A program made the translations under genes and the position numbers. The notes below the pieces were generated by a model, which saw only the letters and a program-made list of their open reading frames with translations, was not told where the DNA came from and did no database searches. 64,000 nucleotides of DNA. Source: Clostridia bacterium. GTDB taxonomy: Bacteria > Bacillota > Clostridia > Oscillospirales > Acutalibacteraceae. The stretch lies in NCBI GenBank assembly GCA_017439585.1, contig JAFSIV010000002.1, positions 19,344 to 83,343 of the forward strand. The letters are read 5' to 3'. Below are positions 34,655-44,988 of this stretch, in pieces; the first letter of the stretch is position 1; each line of letters opens with the position of its first letter.

Positions 34655-36499
34655 ATGGAAATCAAAGAATTAGAAAAGCTTTTGTTATCTGTTCAAAAAC
34701 CCGGTAGATATTCGGGCGGAGAGATAAATAGTGTTATTAAGGATAAAAGCAAAATAGATGTTCGTTTTGCATTTTGTTTTCCCGATACTTATGAGATTGG
34801 TATGTCTCATTTGGGTATGAAAATATTATATTCTCAGTTTAACAAACGAGAGGATATTTGGTGCGAGAGGGTATTTGCGCCTTGGCTTGATTTCGAAGAT
34901 GTTATGAGAGAAAATAATATTCCTCTTTTTGCTCTTGAAAGCCGCGACCCGATTAAAGATTTCGATTTTATTGGGTTTACTCTTCAATACGAAATGTCCT
35001 ATACCAATATGCTAAATATGTTAGACCTGGCAGGTGTTCCGCTAAGGTCTTCTGATAGAAAGGATTTATCTTCCTTGGTGGTTGCAGGAGGTCCTTGCGT
35101 TTGCAATCCTGAGCCTATTGCAGATTTTGTTGATTTGTTTTTCTTGGGCGAGGGAGAAGAGGTGGATTTAGAGGTAATTGACCTTTATAAAGAGTATAAA
35201 AAAGCAGGCAAAACAAAACAAGAGTTTTTAATTGCGGCTTCTAAAATTGAGGGCGTTTATGTTCCATCACTATATGATGTTTCTTATAATGATGATGGTT
35301 CTATAAAAGCGGTTACTCCGTTGCATAATGCTCCAAAAACTATCAGAAAACGAATTATTAAGGATATGGACAAGTCTTTTTATCCCGAAAGCTTTGTTGT
35401 TCCTTTTATTGAAATAGTTCATGACAGAGCGGTTCAGGAGATTTTCAGAGGATGTATCAGAGGTTGCAGATTTTGTCAGGCAGGGTTTATTTACAGACCT
35501 GTCAGAGAAAAATCGGTTGATACAATTAACCGCCAAGCAAAATGCCTTTGCGAGAATACGGGGTATGACGAAATCTCGCTTTCTTCGCTTAGCACGAGTG
35601 ATTATAGCGGTATTGAGCCTCTTTTAAATAAACTGCTTGAATGGACCGACGATAATCATGTTAGCCTTGCTTTGCCGTCGCTTAGAATTGATAATTTTTC
35701 GGACGAGCTTTTAGATAAAATCAAGCATATCCGCAAAAATGGGCTTACCTTTGCGCCTGAGGCAGGAACTCAAAGACTTCGCGATGTTATAAACAAAAAT
35801 GTAACCGAGGAAGAGATTTTATCAACCTGCAAAACTGCATTTTTAGGCGGATATACTTCGGTTAAATTATACTTTATGTTGGGACTTCCAACCGAGACTG
35901 ACGAGGATTTAAAGGGTATTGCTGATTTAGGTCAAAAAATCGTTAATATGTATTATGATATGCCTGAGCGACCAAAGGGAAAATCGGTATCGGTTTCAAT
36001 CAGCGTTTCAACCTTTGTTCCTAAACCGTTTACCCCGTTCCAGTTTGAGCCTCAAATAACCGAGGCTGAGATGCGTCGCCGTCAGGAATATTTGAAATCC
36101 TGCATAACAACCAAAAAGATATCACTTAGCTATCACGATAGTTCAACGAGCTTCTTAGAGGGTGCTTTTGCCAGAGGCGACCGTAGACTTTGCAATGTTT
36201 TGGAAAATGCTTATAAAAACGGTTGCAAGTTTGATAGCTGGAGCGAGTGCTTCAATTTGGAAAAATGGCTTGATGCTTTTGAAAAATCGGGCTTAACGGC
36301 AGAATATTTTGCTAATAAAGAGTATTCTTATAGTGAGATTTTAGCTTGGGACCATTTGGATTATGCCGTTTCAAAGAATTTCCTAATTAATGAAAATAAA
36401 AAGGCAAAAGAGGCTAAAACAACTCAAAACTGCCGAGAAAAATGTGCCGGCTGCGGAGCTAACTGTTACGGGGAGGGCGTTTGCTTTGAGAAACATTAG
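34655..36499 (+). CDS. TIGR03960 family radical SAM protein
   Basis: A 614-residue protein with an N-terminal B12-binding-like region (about 20-180), a radical SAM core with FRGCIRGCRFCQAG near residue 266, and a C-terminal cysteine-rich tail (CREKCAGCGANCYGEGVC) that could hold another metal centre. The reaction is unknown. The family is almost always next to a DUF2344 protein, as here, and the two genes overlap by 14 bp. Confidence 0.9.
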   Translation: MEIKELEKLLLSVQKPGRYSGGEINSVIKDKSKIDVRFAFCFPDTYEIGMSHLGMKILYSQFNKREDIWCERVFAPWLDFEDVMRENNIPLFALESRDPIKDFDFIGFTLQYEMSYTNMLNMLDLAGVPLRSSDRKDLSSLVVAGGPCVCNPEPIADFVDLFFLGEGEEVDLEVIDLYKEYKKAGKTKQEFLIAASKIEGVYVPSLYDVSYNDDGSIKAVTPLHNAPKTIRKRIIKDMDKSFYPESFVVPFIEIVHDRAVQEIFRGCIRGCRFCQAGFIYRPVREKSVDTINRQAKCLCENTGYDEISLSSLSTSDYSGIEPLLNKLLEWTDDNHVSLALPSLRIDNFSDELLDKIKHIRKNGLTFAPEAGTQRLRDVINKNVTEEEILSTCKTAFLGGYTSVKLYFMLGLPTETDEDLKGIADLGQKIVNMYYDMPERPKGKSVSVSISVSTFVPKPFTPFQFEPQITEAEMRRRQEYLKSCITTKKISLSYHDSSTSFLEGAFARGDRRLCNVLENAYKNGCKFDSWSECFNLEKWLDAFEKSGLTAEYFANKEYSYSEILAWDHLDYAVSKNFLINENKKAKEAKTTQNCREKCAGCGANCYGEGVCFEKH

Positions 36500-37130
36500 A
36501 ATTTATTTTGCTAAAAAAGGCAGACTTAAATTTGTATCCCACCTTGATATGACTCGTTTTATGGCAAGGATTATAACAAAATCCAAAATCCCGATTTGGT
36601 ATACCGAGGGCTTTAACCAGCATATTTATATGAATTTTGCTCTGCCTTTGTCTTTGGGCTATGAGGGATTGTATGAAATTATGGATTTCAGGCTTGTTGA
36701 TGATAAATATAGTATTGAAGAATGTTTAGAGGCTTTAAAAAAAGTTTCTCCACATGATATAGAGTTTTTAAAAATCAGAGAAACCTTTGCTCCTATGAAA
36801 GAAATAGCTTTTGCTGAGTATGTTTTGGATTTTGAAACTTTAAATGAGGAAACTGCTTCTAAGTTATCCGATTTTTTAAAGCGTGAGTCTATTATTTGCA
36901 GTAAAAAAGGGAAAAAGGGCAAGATTAGAGAAATTGATATTGCACCTAAAATTAAATCCTTTGATTTCGAAAATAATAATTTAACGCTAATACTTACTGC
37001 GGGTAACGAAAATACCTTAAACCCCTCATTAGTGCTTGATGCTTTTTTTGCGGATAGCAAAATCACACCGATATTTTATACCGTTAAACGAACTATGGTT
37101 TTCAACGAGAAATTAGAGGTGTTTGAATAA
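36486..37130 (+). CDS. TIGR03936/DUF2344 family protein
   Basis: A 214-residue partner of the preceding radical SAM protein. It begins with NIRIYFAKKGRLKFVSHLDMT, and GFNQHIYMNFALPLSLG follows near residue 43. The start is TTG 36486, 8 bp after GGGGAGGG; a longer frame upstream overlaps the radical SAM gene and is not used. In many Firmicutes this pair precedes an RNase G-like gene and rplU-rpmA; that block is absent here. Confidence 0.85.
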   Translation: MRNIRIYFAKKGRLKFVSHLDMTRFMARIITKSKIPIWYTEGFNQHIYMNFALPLSLGYEGLYEIMDFRLVDDKYSIEECLEALKKVSPHDIEFLKIRETFAPMKEIAFAEYVLDFETLNEETASKLSDFLKRESIICSKKGKKGKIREIDIAPKIKSFDFENNNLTLILTAGNENTLNPSLVLDAFFADSKITPIFYTVKRTMVFNEKLEVFE

Positions 37131-37132
37131 AA

Positions 37133-37660
37133 ATGAAAGGGCAAAAAAGGAAACATTTATTAGATTTGGTTTTAGCTTCAATGTTTTTGAGTTTGGCTGT
37201 TATTTTGCCTACCATAACAATGAATATTAAAGAAATTGCTGATTCGCTTCTTTTAATGCATCTGCCGATTATGCTTTGCGGACTTATATGCGGCGCAGAA
37301 TACGGATTAGCGGCAGGTTTTATGGCGCCTATTATCCGTTCGCTTATTTTTACGATGCCGCCTTTATATCCGAGAGCTATATATATGGCATTAGAGCTTG
37401 CAACATACGGCTTTGTTTTAGGACTTCTTTATAAGAAAAGCAAGGGCAAGATATATGTTAGCTTGATTTCTTCGCAGATTGCCGGAAGAATTGTTTGGGC
37501 AATCTCAAAGACCTTGCTTTTAGGATTTTCGCATGAAGATATAACCTTTAAAGCATTTTTGGTTGGAGGCTTTTTAGATGCGATACCGGGTATCGCTTTG
37601 CAACTAGTTTTAATACCTTTAATAATGTTAATAGTGAAAAAAACTAAATTAAAGACCTGA
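37133..37660 (+). CDS. ECF transporter S component
   Basis: A 175-residue integral membrane protein with about five or six helices and the S-component features SMFLSLAVILPTI at the N-terminus and AAGFMAPIIRSLIF near residue 65. It binds a vitamin or micronutrient and works with a shared EcfAAT module encoded elsewhere. The substrate cannot be told from the sequence, and no riboswitch is seen upstream. It starts 2 bp after the DUF2344 gene. Confidence 0.8.
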   Translation: MKGQKRKHLLDLVLASMFLSLAVILPTITMNIKEIADSLLLMHLPIMLCGLICGAEYGLAAGFMAPIIRSLIFTMPPLYPRAIYMALELATYGFVLGLLYKKSKGKIYVSLISSQIAGRIVWAISKTLLLGFSHEDITFKAFLVGGFLDAIPGIALQLVLIPLIMLIVKKTKLKT

Positions 37661-37679
37661 ATCTGAGATTCAGGTCTTT
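37651..37679. terminator. bidirectional terminator
   Basis: A perfect 13-bp stem (37651-37663 with 37667-37679) with a TGA loop. The ECF gene stop codon lies in its left arm, and the ABC transporter gene ends just beyond it on the other strand. Confidence 0.88.
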
Positions 37680-37688
37680 AAAATTTTG

Positions 37689-40301
37689 TTATTCAGTTCT
37701 GAGCGCGGTTACGGGGTCTTTCTTTGCTGCGATTTTGGAGGGAATAAGTCCTGCAATAAAGGTAAGCAACATACTAATTGCTACCAAAAGCAGAGCGGCC
37801 ATTATTGGCAGTTCCGCCAAACCGCCGATACTAGTTAATGCTTTTATAATAATATTTATCGGTATTAAAAGGATAAGGGTTACTAAGATACCTAAAAGTC
37901 CCGCTGTGAAACCAACTATAAGGGTTTCGGCATTAAATACTCTCGATATATCCTTCTTAGAAGCACCAATAGCACGCAAAATACCGATTTCCTTTGTTCT
38001 CTCTAAAACCGAGATATAGGTTATGATACCTATCATAATAGAGGAAACAATTAACGAAATACTAACAAATGCTATAAGAATATAGCTTATTGCGTTAATA
38101 ATAGTGGTTATAGAGGACATCATTAAACCAATATAATCGGTATAGGTTATTTGCTCGTCCTCATGTGCTTTTAAGTTATATTTTGATATAAGCTCCGAAA
38201 TACTGTCCTTAGCCTCAAAATCTTTTGGATAGATATTGATTTTGAAAGGCTTTTTCAAATCAGAAACACCCATAAGCTTTAAGTTGCTTTCATAGGTGGC
38301 TTCGCCCGACTGAGCTTTCATAACCGATACAAATTGAGCAGTAATTTCCTCCTCAGATTTGCCCTGAGCCTTTAATTGATAGATATATCCGTTATATTGC
38401 TGTTGCTCAGTTTCTGGGAGAGTTGAGATATAAGCGGTTAATTTTTGGAAATCAAAGTCATCGAAATTATTGTTAAAGGGTCTTCCTGTAAATACATTTG
38501 TTTCGGTATCTGCTTTTTGGGCTTTAACAATTTCGCTTTCGTTAACATCAGTTATAAGCTTTTCCATAAGCTCTTTTTTATAGCCTATGAGACCGCTAAC
38601 CCTATCATTTACTGCATTTTCTGAGGGACGCATAATACCAACAACCTTAATGGTTTCGGCATCCTTTAATTTTGTGCTTATAAATAAATCGTCCTTGGTT
38701 TTATCGGTCCAAATGCCGTTTGCATTTTTCTCGAAATAATCGCTGTTTTTGAGAAGCTTAAACTTTAAATTAAGAATATCATCAAAGGAATAGGTGGAGT
38801 TAGCAGTCGGTTCAATTTTTTCGCCGCGTTTTGCTTTTTCAATCATTTCCTTTAATTCTTCAACATCTTTGAGACCTAAGGAATAAAGGGTGAAATCGCT
38901 TATTTGATTGTTTTTATCAACAATAAGAATAACCTCATTATATTTCTCGGGCATTTTTCCTGCGATAACATCATACTGATTTGCTAAAAGCTCTTCATTA
39001 TCTAATAGCTGAGTCCAGGTTTCATTGTTCATCATCGACATAGACGAGGTTTCATTGGTATCAATATCCATACCCATTCCACTGTAAATAATGTTAAAAA
39101 TTTGGTTGGGGTTGATATGCTCGCCGTTTTCGGTGTAGATGTTTAAATCGGTTGAATAAACATATTCGATAGAACTTGTGTAATCCTTAAACTCTTCGGT
39201 TTTATCTAAATGAACTTTAAATTTTTCTAAGTTATTTGCCGAAAGACCGTTTATCATTGTGGACATCATTTCGGTCATAATATTATTAGAATAAATTTTA
39301 TTTGCATCTTTATTGGTTTCAAGTTGATTTTCTTCCATTAAATCGGTTGCCATGCTGTTCATATCAAAGCCGGCTTCCTCAATGGTTATAGGATAGCTTG
39401 AAAGGGTTTCCTCTTCGACTTGGGTTATATAAGCATTAACACCGCTTGAAAGCGATAGAATAAGCGCTATGCCGATAATACCTATTGAGCCTGCAAATGA
39501 GGTTAAAAAAGTTCTGGCTTTCTTTGTCAGCAAATTATTAAGCGAGAGCGACAAAGCCGTTATAAACGACATAGAGGGCTTTTTAGGCTCTTTTTTATTG
39601 GTTGGAGCTTCTTCTTGCTCGGTTGAAAAGGAAGAAGTATCGTCGGTAACCTGACCGTCAAAAAGGCTTATAATTCTTGTTGAATATTCTTTTGCAAGGT
39701 CGGGGTTATGGGTTACCATTATAACCAGCTTATCCTTTGCAATTTCTTTTAAAAGCTCCATTATTTGAACCGAGGTTTTGCTATCGAGCGCGCCGGTGGG
39801 CTCGTCTGCCAAAAGAATATCTGGGTTATTTATAAGAGCGCGGGCAATAGCTACTCTCTGCATCTGACCGCCGGACATTTGGTTTGGTTTTTTATTAATT
39901 TGGTCGGATAACCCTACCTTTTCCAAAACCTCAATAGCTCTTTTTCTTCTCTCAGCTTTGGAAACACCCGAAAGAGTAAGCGCTAATTCAACATTTGAAA
40001 GCACGGTTTGATGGGGGATAAGGTTATAGGTCTGGAATATGAAACCTATTGTATGATTACGGTAGTTATCCCAATCGCTGTCGCGATAAAGCTTGGTTGA
40101 TTTTCCGTTTATGAAAAGGTCTCCTGAGGTATATCTGTCAAGTCCGCCTATGATATTAAGAAGGGTTGTTTTTCCGCAACCTGACGGACCTAATATAGAT
40201 ACAAACTCATTTTCGCGAAATTCAAGGTCGATACCCTTTAAGGCTTCAACATTGCTATCGCCAGTTTTATATTCCTTTACGATGCTTTTGAGTTTAAGCA
40301 T
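37689..40301 (-). CDS. ABC transporter, ATPase-permease fusion (MacB-like)
   Basis: An 870-residue fusion. Residues 1-225 are an ATPase of the LolD/MacB kind (Walker A GPSGCGKTTLL near 37, signature MSGGQMQRVA near 142, Walker B ILLADEPTGALDS near 161). A charged linker leads to the FtsX-type permease: one helix near 265-285, an external domain of about 430 residues, and three helices at the C-terminus. Such exporters move peptides or lipid-linked compounds, or act in envelope signalling. No sensor kinase or regulator is adjacent. It is downstream of spoIID on the same strand with a 92-bp gap that contains AT-rich promoter-like sequence. Confidence 0.87.
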   Translation of the reverse strand: MLKLKSIVKEYKTGDSNVEALKGIDLEFRENEFVSILGPSGCGKTTLLNIIGGLDRYTSGDLFINGKSTKLYRDSDWDNYRNHTIGFIFQTYNLIPHQTVLSNVELALTLSGVSKAERRKRAIEVLEKVGLSDQINKKPNQMSGGQMQRVAIARALINNPDILLADEPTGALDSKTSVQIMELLKEIAKDKLVIMVTHNPDLAKEYSTRIISLFDGQVTDDTSSFSTEQEEAPTNKKEPKKPSMSFITALSLSLNNLLTKKARTFLTSFAGSIGIIGIALILSLSSGVNAYITQVEEETLSSYPITIEEAGFDMNSMATDLMEENQLETNKDANKIYSNNIMTEMMSTMINGLSANNLEKFKVHLDKTEEFKDYTSSIEYVYSTDLNIYTENGEHINPNQIFNIIYSGMGMDIDTNETSSMSMMNNETWTQLLDNEELLANQYDVIAGKMPEKYNEVILIVDKNNQISDFTLYSLGLKDVEELKEMIEKAKRGEKIEPTANSTYSFDDILNLKFKLLKNSDYFEKNANGIWTDKTKDDLFISTKLKDAETIKVVGIMRPSENAVNDRVSGLIGYKKELMEKLITDVNESEIVKAQKADTETNVFTGRPFNNNFDDFDFQKLTAYISTLPETEQQQYNGYIYQLKAQGKSEEEITAQFVSVMKAQSGEATYESNLKLMGVSDLKKPFKINIYPKDFEAKDSISELISKYNLKAHEDEQITYTDYIGLMMSSITTIINAISYILIAFVSISLIVSSIMIGIITYISVLERTKEIGILRAIGASKKDISRVFNAETLIVGFTAGLLGILVTLILLIPINIIIKALTSIGGLAELPIMAALLLVAISMLLTFIAGLIPSKIAAKKDPVTALRTE

Positions 40302-40393
40302 TTAATGCTCATTTCCTTTCAATGTTATAATATATTTTTTCTATTATTATATATTATAACATAAAAATGGAAAAATTGTTAATATTTATTAAA

Positions 40394-41359
40394 TTATTTA
40401 AATTTTTCTATTTTGCAGTCTTTATAATAGTGTTTTAATATTTCTTTATAGGTTTTTCCTTGCTTCGCCATATAGTTTGCGCCGTTTTGGCTCATACCAA
40501 CACCGTGCCCATATCCGTAGGTTTTAAATTCAAATTTATCGTCTTTATAAGTTATTTCAAAGTTGGAAGACCTTAAATCTAAGATGCTTCTAAGTCTCGC
40601 TCCTGACATTTCTTTACCGCAAACCTTAATTTTTAAAATTGTTCCCGATTTCGAGCGGGTTATATTTGAAAAATCGGATTTTTTGATAGCAGAAATTTCC
40701 ATACTTTCAGATAAAAGTTTAACAAGCTCGGCTTCGGTGAAGCTTTTTTCCGATATATAACCGGAAGCTAGTTTATCTCCCTCGCTTGAAACCGAAACTA
40801 GATAGGGAATAGCCATACCCCAAACATTTTCGGCAGTTTCGGTTTTACCTGATGAAATTGCGTGATAAACGGCGGTTATAGGACTTCCTTTGTAGGTTAT
40901 AACCTCGTTTTCGGTATCACTGATTGCAGATTTTATTTTTTCTACATATTCGTCAGCTTTTTCGCCCCATTTTTCGCGCGCGGCTTTTTCGGTTATAAAG
41001 CTTTGGTCGGTTGTATGGTCATCAGTTATATCATAAGATTTGTTCTTATTTTCCGATTTTCTGTTTAATGCGAAGGTATATGCTGCAACCGCTTGCGCCT
41101 TTAATGCCTCTTTTTCATAAAGAGCAGGCATTTCGGCAGCAACAACTCCGAATATGTAATCCGAGGTTTTAATCTCGGTTATTTCTCCGTTTTCGGTGTG
41201 GCATAGCTTAAAGCTTGTACCCTCTGTGTTAAAATCAAAGGGAGTGTTTTCGAGTATTTGAGTGGTTTTGAGCGTGTTTTCGGTTTTGTTAAGTGCGGAT
41301 AGAGGCAATATAAGCATAATTGCAGATAAAATGACCGAAACAGATAGAATTTTTTTCAA
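40394..41359 (-). CDS. spoIID: SpoIID/LytB domain protein
   Basis: A 321-residue exported peptidoglycan lytic protein needed for engulfment in sporulation. An N-terminal hydrophobic signal/anchor (about residues 5-24) is followed by the SpoIID fold: EITEIKTSDYIFGVVAAEMP-like start, LKAQAVAAYTFAL near residue 86, TAVYHAISSGKTE near residue 160, and GYGHGVGMSQNGANYMA near residue 283. The start is TTG 41357-41359 after AGAGGGA. The usual neighbour spoIIQ is not seen. Confidence 0.9.
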   Translation of the reverse strand: MKKILSVSVILSAIMLILPLSALNKTENTLKTTQILENTPFDFNTEGTSFKLCHTENGEITEIKTSDYIFGVVAAEMPALYEKEALKAQAVAAYTFALNRKSENKNKSYDITDDHTTDQSFITEKAAREKWGEKADEYVEKIKSAISDTENEVITYKGSPITAVYHAISSGKTETAENVWGMAIPYLVSVSSEGDKLASGYISEKSFTEAELVKLLSESMEISAIKKSDFSNITRSKSGTILKIKVCGKEMSGARLRSILDLRSSNFEITYKDDKFEFKTYGYGHGVGMSQNGANYMAKQGKTYKEILKHYYKDCKIEKFK

Positions 41360-41470
41360 TTTTAATCCCTCTTTTTAGAAAATTTATTGACTTTTAAATT
41401 AACTCATTATAAAATTAATATATTATATGCATTTTTAAAATCAATAATGCTTTGGAGATGTTTTTAGATT

Positions 41471-42268
41471 ATGAAATATAAAAAAATTCTTCTTTTTTCG
41501 GGTATTGCTTTACCTATATGCTTAGGTTTAAGATTTTTGCAATTATTTTATATAATAGAAACTGAAACAGGCTTTTATAAGCCTGAATTTAAAAATTTCG
41601 GCTCTTATATTTTATTTTTAATTTTTGGCTTTGTTGCGGCAACCGTTATGTTTTCATTTTTTACTCACCGCAGACCTGATAAGCTTCCAAAAATAAATAT
41701 ATTTATGTCTGTATCTTCTTTTTTCTTAGCGATTTCTATTGTGTTTGAGCTTTTTAATCAAGGCGATCTTTTTGGAACTGTTATCTGGCAGGTGCTTTTG
41801 CTTAGGCTTTTTGGATTATTGTCGGCGGTATGGCTTATTCTATTCGGCTTAAAAGGTTTTTTAAATATTAAAATCCCTGTTATTACCTCAGCAGTGCTCG
41901 GCGTTTTTTGGGTTATGAAAATTATTTGCAATTTTGCTTCGATATCATCTCTTGCATTAATTTCAGATAATATTCTGCTTATAGGCGCTTATTGCTTTGT
42001 TTTGCTTTTTATGATGAATTTTGGCAAGCTATATAGCGGTTTGGATTTTGAGCGCGGATTTAAAAAGCTTATGGCAACAGGCCTTGGCTCTATAATTCTT
42101 TGTTTTACTCAATCGGTGCCAAATATAATTTATAATTTAGTAACCGGCGGAGATTATAACCATATTGCAATGGCATCTAACGTTAATCTTTTTATTACGG
42201 GAATATTTATTTTAGTGTTTGTTTTATCGCATTTTTCTCATAAAAATGCTTGCGAAAGGATAGATTAA
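41471..42268 (+). CDS. multi-pass membrane protein, function unknown
   Basis: A 265-residue hydrophobic protein with about seven membrane segments, evenly spaced from residue 7 to 255, and few charged residues between them. I recognise no motif. ATG 41471 follows TTTGGAG. It ends at the base before typA begins, so the two are likely cotranscribed. Confidence 0.65.
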   Translation: MKYKKILLFSGIALPICLGLRFLQLFYIIETETGFYKPEFKNFGSYILFLIFGFVAATVMFSFFTHRRPDKLPKINIFMSVSSFFLAISIVFELFNQGDLFGTVIWQVLLLRLFGLLSAVWLILFGLKGFLNIKIPVITSAVLGVFWVMKIICNFASISSLALISDNILLIGAYCFVLLFMMNFGKLYSGLDFERGFKKLMATGLGSIILCFTQSVPNIIYNLVTGGDYNHIAMASNVNLFITGIFILVFVLSHFSHKNACERID

Positions 42269-44092
42269 ATGGCAAAAATAGAAAATTTAAGAAATATAGC
42301 AATAATAGCCCACGTTGACCATGGTAAAACCACCTTGGTTGATCAGCTTTTAAAACAAAGCGGAACTTTCAGAGCGAATGAAAATGTTAATGATAGGGTT
42401 ATGGACTCTAATGATTTAGAGCGTGAAAGAGGAATAACCATACTTTCTAAAAATACAAGCGTTATGTATGGCGATATTAAAATCAATATTGTTGATACTC
42501 CCGGGCATGCTGATTTCGGCGGTGAGGTTGAGCGTATTCTCCAAATGGTTGACGGTGTTTTGCTTTTAGTTGATGCATTTGAGGGATGTATGCCTCAAAC
42601 TCGTTTCGTTCTTAAAAAGGCTTTGGCTCTCGGTAAAAAAGCGGTTGTTGTTGTTAATAAAATTGATAGACCAATGGCTAGACCTCATGAGGTTGTTGAT
42701 GAGGTTTTAGATTTGTTTATTGAGCTTGGCGCTGATGAAGACCAAATTGAATTTCCGGTTATTTTTGCATCTGGCAGAGATGGGTACGCTTCCTATTCTC
42801 CTGATACAAAAGGTGAAGATATGAAGCCTTTATTTGAGGCAATTATTAAAGAAATTGATGCTCCCGAAGGTGATACCGACGGTGCTTTGCAAATTCTTTT
42901 TACCAATATCGAATATGACGATTATTTGGGAAGAATTGGTGTTGGCCGTGTTATTCGCGGTTCGGTTAAGAGTGGGCAAACTGTTGCTCTTTGCCATAAG
43001 GACGGCAGTAGTTCTAATGTTAAAATTTCTAAGCTCTTTATGTATAGAGGTCTTAAAAGATACGAGGAGGAAACCGCAACGGTTGGAGATATAATTCAGG
43101 TTGCAGGTCTTTCTGAGCTCGAAATAGGAGAAACTGCCTGTGCTACCGAGTCTATCGAGCCTCTTCCGTTTGTTAAGATAGACGAGCCCACCTTGTCTAT
43201 GAACTTTATGGTTAATAATTCTCCGTTTGCAGGGCAGGACGGTAAGTTTGTTACCTCTCGTAATCTTAGAGACAGACTTTTTAAAGAGGTTATGACTAAT
43301 GTTAGTTTAAGAGTTGAGGAAACCGATAGCGCGGATACCTTTAAGGTTTCAGGCAGAGGAGAACTTCACCTTTCTATTTTAATTGAAACTATGCGCCGTC
43401 AGGGTTATGAATTTCAGGTTTCGCCCCCTGAGGTTATTTATAAAAAGGGTGAAAATGGGGAGCTTTTAGAGCCGGTTGAGCTTCTTATGATTGAAGTGCC
43501 TGAGGAATATGTTGGCGCGGTTATGGAAAGACTTGGTACCCGCAAAGCCGAAATTCGCAATATGGGAACTCGCGAGGGTGGAACTTCGCATCTTGAATTT
43601 TTAATACCTTCAAGAGGTCTTTTGGGATACCGTTCTCAGTTTTTAACCGATACTAACGGAAACGGTATAATGAACCATGTGTTTGATAGCTATGAGGAGT
43701 ATAAGGGTGATATTGACCAGCGTTCAACCGGCTCAATTATCGCGTTTGAGCGAGGCGAAGCCACAGGTTACGGTTTGTTTAACACCCAAAGCAGAGGCAG
43801 ACTTTTTATTGAGCCCGGAACTCCTGTTTATGAGGGTATGATTGTTGGTGAAAATCCAAAGAGCGAGGATATAGTTTGTAATGTTTGCAAGAAAAAGCAA
43901 ATGACTAATACAAGAGCCTCAGGCTCAGATGATGCATTGAGACTAGTGCCACCCTCAAAATTAAGTCTTGAACAGTCGCTTGAATTTATTAAGAATGATG
44001 AGCTTGTTGAAATAACCCCTGAAAATATAAGACTCAGAAAGAAAATTCTTAATAAGGAAGAAAGAATGAAAGCGGAATCGAGAAAGAAATAA
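42269..44092 (+). CDS. typA: translational GTPase TypA/BipA
   Basis: A 607-residue ribosome-binding GTPase that helps 50S assembly in stress and cold. GTPase motifs AHVDHGKTTL, DTPGHADFGGEVERIL and NKIDRP are within the first 135 residues, followed by EF-G-like domains II, III and V and the TypA-specific C-terminus. Its stop codon shares one base with the ATG of the exonuclease gene. Confidence 0.96.
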   Translation: MAKIENLRNIAIIAHVDHGKTTLVDQLLKQSGTFRANENVNDRVMDSNDLERERGITILSKNTSVMYGDIKINIVDTPGHADFGGEVERILQMVDGVLLLVDAFEGCMPQTRFVLKKALALGKKAVVVVNKIDRPMARPHEVVDEVLDLFIELGADEDQIEFPVIFASGRDGYASYSPDTKGEDMKPLFEAIIKEIDAPEGDTDGALQILFTNIEYDDYLGRIGVGRVIRGSVKSGQTVALCHKDGSSSNVKISKLFMYRGLKRYEEETATVGDIIQVAGLSELEIGETACATESIEPLPFVKIDEPTLSMNFMVNNSPFAGQDGKFVTSRNLRDRLFKEVMTNVSLRVEETDSADTFKVSGRGELHLSILIETMRRQGYEFQVSPPEVIYKKGENGELLEPVELLMIEVPEEYVGAVMERLGTRKAEIRNMGTREGGTSHLEFLIPSRGLLGYRSQFLTDTNGNGIMNHVFDSYEEYKGDIDQRSTGSIIAFERGEATGYGLFNTQSRGRLFIEPGTPVYEGMIVGENPKSEDIVCNVCKKKQMTNTRASGSDDALRLVPPSKLSLEQSLEFIKNDELVEITPENIRLRKKILNKEERMKAESRKK

Positions 44093-44988
44093 TGGAATAT
44101 ATTGTTACCGATTTAGAGTGGGATAATGTTTATTTTAGACCCGAGAAACGCTTTATAAATCAAATTCTTCAAATAGGTGCGGTAAAGCTAAACGATAATT
44201 TTGAGATTATAGATAGTTTAGATATAATTGTTCGTTCTGAAATTTCTAATAAGGTTACGGGAAGATTTGCTAAGCTTACGGGAATAACCTCAGAAATTAT
44301 GCGCGAGGGTATTCCTTTTGAAGAGGCGGTTGAAAAGTATAATAGCTTCGTAGAAAACGCAGATGTTACGATGACTTGGAGCGATTCCGACCTTTATACA
44401 ATTCTCGAAAATGAGGATTTCAGGCTAAAAGACGGTCTTAAATTCAAATTAAACTATTATCTCGATTTGCAAAAATTTGTGCAACAAGAGCTTTACAAAA
44501 GGGGATATGAGAGCAAAAATCAAATAGCCTTAGAAGCGGCAGCTGATTTTCTAGGTCTTAACACCGAGGGCTTTGAGTTTCATACTGCGATTGATGATTG
44601 CAAGGTCTCTGCCGAGCTTTTTAAAATTTCGTATGATAAGGCTAGATTTGATAGTTTAGTTAAAGATACCTCTGATAAAACCTTTTATAAAAGGCTGAGA
44701 TTTAAACCTTATCCGATTTCTGATATTAATGATACTGATATTAAACCCTCAGAGCTTGAATTTTCTTGTCCTGAATGTAGGGGAAGCACCAAGCGGATTA
44801 CTAATTGGAAATATGTAAACCGTTGGTTTATAAGCAATTTCAAATGTCAAAAATGCGGTTTTAAGTTTAACGGCAGGGTTGCTTTTAAAAGGACCTATGA
44901 CGAGGTTAAGGTTAAGCATAAAGTTTGCGAATATAAACCTAAAAAGAGGAAAAATAATGATGTGCAGTCAGTGTCCGAGAAGGTGTAA
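44092..44988 (+). CDS. DEDD-family 3'-5' exonuclease with zinc ribbon
   Basis: A 298-residue protein. The N-terminal 195 residues are an RNase T/DnaQ-like exonuclease: DLEWD (Asp7, Glu9) is motif I, and HTAIDDC near residue 163 holds the last catalytic residues. Residues about 225-262 form a C4 zinc ribbon (CPEC, then CQKC). The DLEWD form resembles KapD/ERI-1-type nucleases that act on RNA; the substrate is not known. It overlaps pflX by 32 bp. Confidence 0.85.
   Translation: MEYIVTDLEWDNVYFRPEKRFINQILQIGAVKLNDNFEIIDSLDIIVRSEISNKVTGRFAKLTGITSEIMREGIPFEEAVEKYNSFVENADVTMTWSDSDLYTILENEDFRLKDGLKFKLNYYLDLQKFVQQELYKRGYESKNQIALEAAADFLGLNTEGFEFHTAIDDCKVSAELFKISYDKARFDSLVKDTSDKTFYKRLRFKPYPISDINDTDIKPSELEFSCPECRGSTKRITNWKYVNRWFISNFKCQKCGFKFNGRVAFKRTYDEVKVKHKVCEYKPKKRKNNDVQSVSEKV

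Noticed and set aside
36659-37066. 135-residue frame antisense to the DUF2344 gene
   Set aside because: Serine/leucine-rich mirror of the coding strand, with no ribosome binding site.
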